Shown: piece after piece, positions 15,047 through 17,568 of the stretch | Numbering within the stretch: position 1 is the first letter of the stretch | Layout of the letters: each line of letters opens with the position of its first letter | Assembly (NCBI GenBank): GCA_039812985.1 | Contig: JBDHUL010000016.1 | Location: 1 to 17,568 of the forward strand | Direction: 5' to 3' | From: JAPUDS01 sp039812985 | Lineage (GTDB): Bacteria > Patescibacteriota > Saccharimonadia > Saccharimonadales > Saccharimonadaceae | DNA length: 17,568 nucleotides | Program-made: the position numbers and the translations under genes | Notes under the pieces: generated by a model | What the model was told of the DNA's origin: nothing | The model's database searches: none | Seen by the model: only the letters and a program-made list of their open reading frames with translations

Positions 15047-15753
15047 TGTAAGTCAGCATTTGAGTGTACGTCCACGACGTCATCTTGGTCATCAATTGCG
15101 TCAAACAGCCTGATAATCTTATCGGCTGTTTCCTGGTCGATTACCGGGACTTCGACCGACGGAACATAGCTTAGCTTCGCTTCTTTGATGGTTAGCCCAC
15201 TTGCTTTCAGACGCTCAATAACTGTGTGGAGCTCTTTCGCATCGGTATACACGACCAATTCTCCATCTTCGTCGCGGGCGTCTTCTGCCCCAGCATCAAG
15301 CGCAGCAAGGAAAGCTTCATCGCCTGTTTCAGCAACAATCACTTCGCCTTTACGTGCGAACTGAAACGCCACGCTCCCTGCATCGGCCATCGAACCACCA
15401 TGTTTAGTCACCGCCGTCCTCACTTCAGGGAAGGTACGATTCTTGTTGTCGGTAGCAACTTCGATGAGCAGGGCAATCCCTCCGGGTCCGTAAGCTTCAT
15501 AGGTTATCTCCTCGAGAGCAGCTGCATTTTTGTCAGCCACACGGTCAATCGCTCGTTGGATATTTGCCATGGGCATATTAGCGGCTTTAGCCTTGTCGAT
15601 AGCAAGCGCGAGACCGGGATTCATCATCGGATCAGTACCGCTCCTCGCCGCTATGGCAATCTGATTGCCTATTTTGGTAAATACCGCCCCTCGTTTGGCG
15701 TCTTTCGCCCCTTTTTCACGTTTAATAGTTGACCATTTGCTGTGTCCGGACAT
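15040..15753 (-). CDS. yebC: YebC/PmpR family protein (TACO1-like)
   Basis: 237 aa, typical length. It opens MSGHSKWSTIKREKGAKDAKR, the diagnostic start of the family. The segment ITYEAYGPGGIALLIEVATDNKNRT follows in the middle, and a helical C-terminal domain ends the protein. Family members were first described as transcription regulators. More recent work links them to translation of proline-rich stretches, as with mitochondrial TACO1. The start at 15753 has AGAGG 7 nt upstream. It often neighbours ruvC; here the surface-protein gene separates them. A likely terminator covers its stop codon. Confidence 0.96.
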   Translation of the reverse strand: MSGHSKWSTIKREKGAKDAKRGAVFTKIGNQIAIAARSGTDPMMNPGLALAIDKAKAANMPMANIQRAIDRVADKNAAALEEITYEAYGPGGIALLIEVATDNKNRTFPEVRTAVTKHGGSMADAGSVAFQFARKGEVIVAETGDEAFLAALDAGAEDARDEDGELVVYTDAKELHTVIERLKASGLTIKEAKLSYVPSVEVPVIDQETADKIIRLFDAIDDQDDVVDVHSNADLQV

Positions 15754-15788
15754 ATAGAAACCTCTTGTTACTCAACCTTTTCTTACTC

Positions 15789-17240
15789 TTATTCTACCAC
15801 GCTTGAAGCGCGCAAGTTAACCCGGCGGCGTTTCCAAACGAAAACGAGAACAATACCGAGCAGTCCGTACCAGATCAGTACACCAGTCATCGTCAGCGTA
15901 ACAGGCAAACGCGCCCAGTCAGGCCGAGACAGAGTTTCCGCAACTGCCACGACCGCCGCTGTCAGTATACCCGCTGGGAGCGCAAGTACCGACAATACCG
16001 GCACCATAAGGCCAACCACACCTGCAACAAACGTAAAGAACATAGCAAACGGTATAATTGATGCAACAGCCACATTTGCGACAAGTGCGAGTACTGGTAT
16101 ATAGCCAAATGCCAGAGCAATAACCGGCAGTGTCATCGCTTCAGCCGCAGTGGTTTCGATAACCAGACGTGCCAGCGCACCCGGCTCCCGGTCTTTTCGA
16201 TACAAGAGCCGAGTCACAATCGGTGCGACGACAAGAACCCCTCCAAACGCCAGAAAGCTAAGAAGCCAGCCAAGGTCAGTCCATACATAGGTCGGATACA
16301 CGAGCGCACTCACACTCGCAACATACAAAATAAGCTGCACTGGGTGAAATGTCCGACCATAGTACCACGCGAGAAGCGACAAAAAGGTTACAACGGCGGC
16401 CCGGTTCATGCTCGGGCTAAACCCTGAAACGAGGATATACCCCGCGACAAGAAGCAATGACCCTGCAAGGGCAAGGTACCGCGACCGCCGCGCCAGTAAA
16501 CGACGGGCAAACCGGACAAATATTGTTAGATTATAACCACTCGCCACGATAATATGCGTTAACCCGACAATTTTCAGCTGCTCAGTAAGATCGCTCGGCA
16601 GAGCTGACTTTTCTCCGACCAAAAACCCCAGTCCCAGACTTGCTTCTGGCTCGGGCATAACGCGGCGTGTTCCGGCCGCAAACACGTCGCGGGCCTGAAG
16701 AAATACATCCGGCGACCGTATCACGTGCCGCACATGCGCCCTGAAAATCGACAGTCGAAAGTTACCAAACCCAGTCTGGGCCTTACCGACAAGCGTCAAC
16801 TCATCGCCGCGCTTTAAGGCGTTATCGCTCACCACCGTCGCATAGGCCTCGCCTTCATAATGAACTGTCCCGACCCGGAGTGATCCCAACTGTACTTGCC
16901 ATGTATCCGACCCGTTCATAAGTACCGGATCGCTTGTTGTCGCTGCGACAAGTGTCAATTGTTTCCCTGCCAGTTCGGACGTATGACGGAGCTGCTGCGC
17001 ATAGTCGCCGCCCCGAATCATCCCGACAACTAACCCGGCGACAAGAGCAAGCACGCAGGCAAACCACCGTCCCGAACGCAACGACACCCCCAGCATCAGC
17101 ACCCCTAGACTTACGGCAGACCAGATATTCTGCGGTGTTATATACTGACCAGCAAACACACCGGCCAGTACGCCGACCGCACACCATGCCAGAACATACG
17201 AAACATGAAACCGCCTGTAACGCCACGTTAACAACCACAT
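15789..17240 (-). CDS. comEC: ComEC/Rec2 family DNA-uptake channel, lacking the C-terminal metallo-beta-lactamase domain
   Basis: 483 aa, against roughly 750 for B. subtilis ComEC. N-terminal membrane helices (about 12-75) precede a soluble OB-like domain (DUF4131 type, about 90-175). The competence domain follows, with LGFLVGEKSALPSDLTEQ and the hallmark GLTHIIVASGYNLTI at about 226-240, then several further membrane helices. The protein ends with a basic tail KRRRVNLRAS. There is no metallo-beta-lactamase-like domain, and none is encoded next to it before yebC. ComEC forms the inner-membrane channel that takes in single-stranded DNA during transformation. The start at 17240 has TATAAT 8 nt upstream and no Shine-Dalgarno. 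A remote frameshift is not indicated. Confidence 0.9.
   Translation of the reverse strand: MWLLTWRYRRFHVSYVLAWCAVGVLAGVFAGQYITPQNIWSAVSLGVLMLGVSLRSGRWFACVLALVAGLVVGMIRGGDYAQQLRHTSELAGKQLTLVAATTSDPVLMNGSDTWQVQLGSLRVGTVHYEGEAYATVVSDNALKRGDELTLVGKAQTGFGNFRLSIFRAHVRHVIRSPDVFLQARDVFAAGTRRVMPEPEASLGLGFLVGEKSALPSDLTEQLKIVGLTHIIVASGYNLTIFVRFARRLLARRSRYLALAGSLLLVAGYILVSGFSPSMNRAAVVTFLSLLAWYYGRTFHPVQLILYVASVSALVYPTYVWTDLGWLLSFLAFGGVLVVAPIVTRLLYRKDREPGALARLVIETTAAEAMTLPVIALAFGYIPVLALVANVAVASIIPFAMFFTFVAGVVGLMVPVLSVLALPAGILTAAVVAVAETLSRPDWARLPVTLTMTGVLIWYGLLGIVLVFVWKRRRVNLRASSVVE
15791..15799 (-). promoter_or_regulatory. Extended -10 promoter for yebC
   Basis: TGGTAGAAT on the minus strand (TGn plus TAGAAT), overlapping the last codons of comEC. 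Predicted start near 15783, leaving a leader of about 30 nt with a Shine-Dalgarno, unlike the leaderless heads elsewhere in the window. Confidence 0.4.
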
Positions 17241-17248
17241 ATTTCTTC

Positions 17249-17254
17249 ATTATA
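17249..17254 (-). promoter_or_regulatory. -10 box for comEC (near-leaderless)
   Basis: Perfect TATAAT on the minus strand, 8 nt before the comEC ATG. It is back to back with the promoter driving rightwards into the terminal repeat. Confidence 0.5.
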
Positions 17255-17265
17255 CCGCGCGCAGC

Positions 17266-17294
17266 TTGCCAAAACAGAGGTATTTTGGTAAAAT
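17266..17294 (+). promoter_or_regulatory. Promoter reading into the terminal tandem repeat
   Basis: TTGCCA at 17266-17271, a 17-bp spacer ending TGG, and TAAAAT at 17289-17294, so it also has an extended -10 (TGn). The predicted start is near 17301, about 12 nt before the first repeat unit. This spacing is usual for tRNA and small RNA genes. Confidence 0.6.
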
Positions 17295-17312
17295 TTCCTG
17301 TGCCCTACACGG

Positions 17313-17337
17313 GGGTCCATAGCTCAGCCCGGACAGA
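17313..17337 (+). ncRNA. tRNA 5'-end-like segment at the head of each repeat unit
   Basis: Reads as acceptor GGGTCCA, T8, A9, D-stem GCTC, then AGCCCGGACA with A14, G15, G18, G19 and A21 in their canonical places. The repeat boundary coincides with tRNA nucleotide 1. After this the likeness ends: the expected GAGC appears as GATGC, and I find no anticodon arm, T arm, TGGACCC or CCA in the visible unit. The same segment recurs at 17448. It may be a tRNA-derived or tRNA-mimicking RNA. A complete tRNA is not supported. Confidence 0.4.
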
Positions 17338-17568
17338 TGCACCGCATCTGGACAAATAGACAATCGAGCACCAGTGCTCTAACCGGCATCGTATCCGGAA
17401 CGAGTACACTCGAAGTCAAGAGCTCGAACATTGCAATGACGGTATACGGGTCCATAGCTCAGCCCGGACAGATGCACCGCATCTGGACAAATAGACAATC
17501 GAGCACCAGTGCTCTAACCGGCATCGTATCCGGAACGAGTACACTCGAAGTCAAGAGCTCGAACATTG
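17337..17568 (+). CDS. Open frame of 45-residue repeats, incomplete at the window end (alternative reading)
   Basis: The period of 135 bp is 45 codons, and the frame that begins with GGG at 17313 has no stop through both units. The repeated peptide runs GSIAQPGQMHRIWTNRQS then STSALTGIVSGTSTLEVK then SSNIAMTVY, rich in Ser/Thr/Gly with alternating hydrophobic residues, as in beta-rich surface proteins. The frame is closed upstream by TAA at 17289. The only ATG before the second unit's copy, apart from one late in unit 1, is at 17337, inside the repeat and without a Shine-Dalgarno. Other frames contain stops. An open frame of this length by chance is not rare, so coding is possible but unproven. 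Confidence 0.3.
   Translation, partial: MHRIWTNRQSSTSALTGIVSGTSTLEVKSSNIAMTVYGSIAQPGQMHRIWTNRQSSTSALTGIVSGTSTLEVKSSNI

Larger units (their letters stand above)
17313..17568 (+). repeat. Perfect tandem repeat, 135-bp period, truncated by the window end
   Basis: Unit 1 is 17313-17447. Unit 2 starts at 17448 and is identical for all 121 bases available. The preceding bases differ (g at 17312, c at 17447), so the identity starts exactly at the unit boundary. Within a unit are CAGATGC/GCATCTG (17334-17350), GAGCA/TGCTC (17366-17379), CCGG/CCGG (17383-17398) and CGAG/CTCG (17401-17412), followed by the palindromes GAGCTC and CATTGCAATG. The stretch 17241-17312 before it holds only the two divergent promoters. 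No gene family is recognised; see the two alternative readings listed for this region. Confidence 0.95.

Noticed and set aside
17313..17400. Complete tRNA gene at the head of the repeat
   Set aside because: Only positions 1-21 fit. The D-stem return strand is interrupted, no anticodon arm with a U33 loop pairs properly, and no T arm or strand complementary to GGGTCCA occurs at the expected distance.
17313..17447. tRNA interrupted by a group I intron
   Set aside because: The unit is far too short, and none of the conserved P, Q, R, S core elements is visible. A GAGC at 17366 could complete a D-stem after a short insertion, but no T arm follows.
17313..17568. CRISPR array
   Set aside because: The whole 135-bp period is identical, so there are no variable spacers, and no cas genes are present.

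Overview
The window looks like part of a Candidatus Saccharibacteria (TM7; Patescibacteria/CPR) genome. This rests on protein character and gene order: tsaE beside a compact type IV pilus locus (pilB, pilC, pilin, pilM, pilN, pilO), recA-recX, a ruvC-ruvA-Nudix-ruvB cluster, yebC, a short comEC, and a surface protein with Cys-pair repeats. The genetic code is standard (UGA ends recX, ruvA, ruvC and others). Genes are tightly packed, often overlapping by 1 to 26 bases. The assignment is by recognition only; no database search was possible.

Layout. 1-609 (minus): tsaE and the 5' part of tsaB (t6A tRNA modification). 674-7651 (plus): pilus locus, split into pilB-pilC, a separately promoted and terminated major pilin, and a coupled pilM-pilN-pilO-small membrane protein unit followed by a PRC-barrel protein. 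7638-9349 (minus): recX and recA. 9521-9910 (plus): a second, short prepilin-like gene, head to head with recA. 9935-13337 (minus): PH-domain membrane protein, ruvB, Nudix hydrolase, ruvA and ruvC, transcribed in the order ruvC to PH protein. 13348-14973 (minus): large secreted, membrane-anchored repeat protein. 15040-15753 (minus): yebC. 15789-17240 (minus): ComEC channel without the usual C-terminal nuclease-like domain. 17241-17568: a promoter pointing rightwards into a perfect 135-bp tandem repeat that runs off the end.

Functionally the window brings together parts of a natural transformation pathway: a type IV pilus to capture DNA, ComEC to carry it across the membrane, RecA/RecX to pair strands and RuvABC to resolve junctions. 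Housekeeping genes (tsaE/tsaB, yebC) sit among them.

Two things stand out. First, the terminal 135-bp repeat: each unit begins like the 5' third of a tRNA and then becomes a string of small hairpins with no tRNA 3' half, yet the period is exactly 45 codons and one frame stays open throughout. Second, several operon-head genes carry a TATACT-like -10 box exactly 7 nt before the start codon and no Shine-Dalgarno, the geometry of leaderless mRNAs, whereas internal genes use Shine-Dalgarno sites or stop/start coupling.
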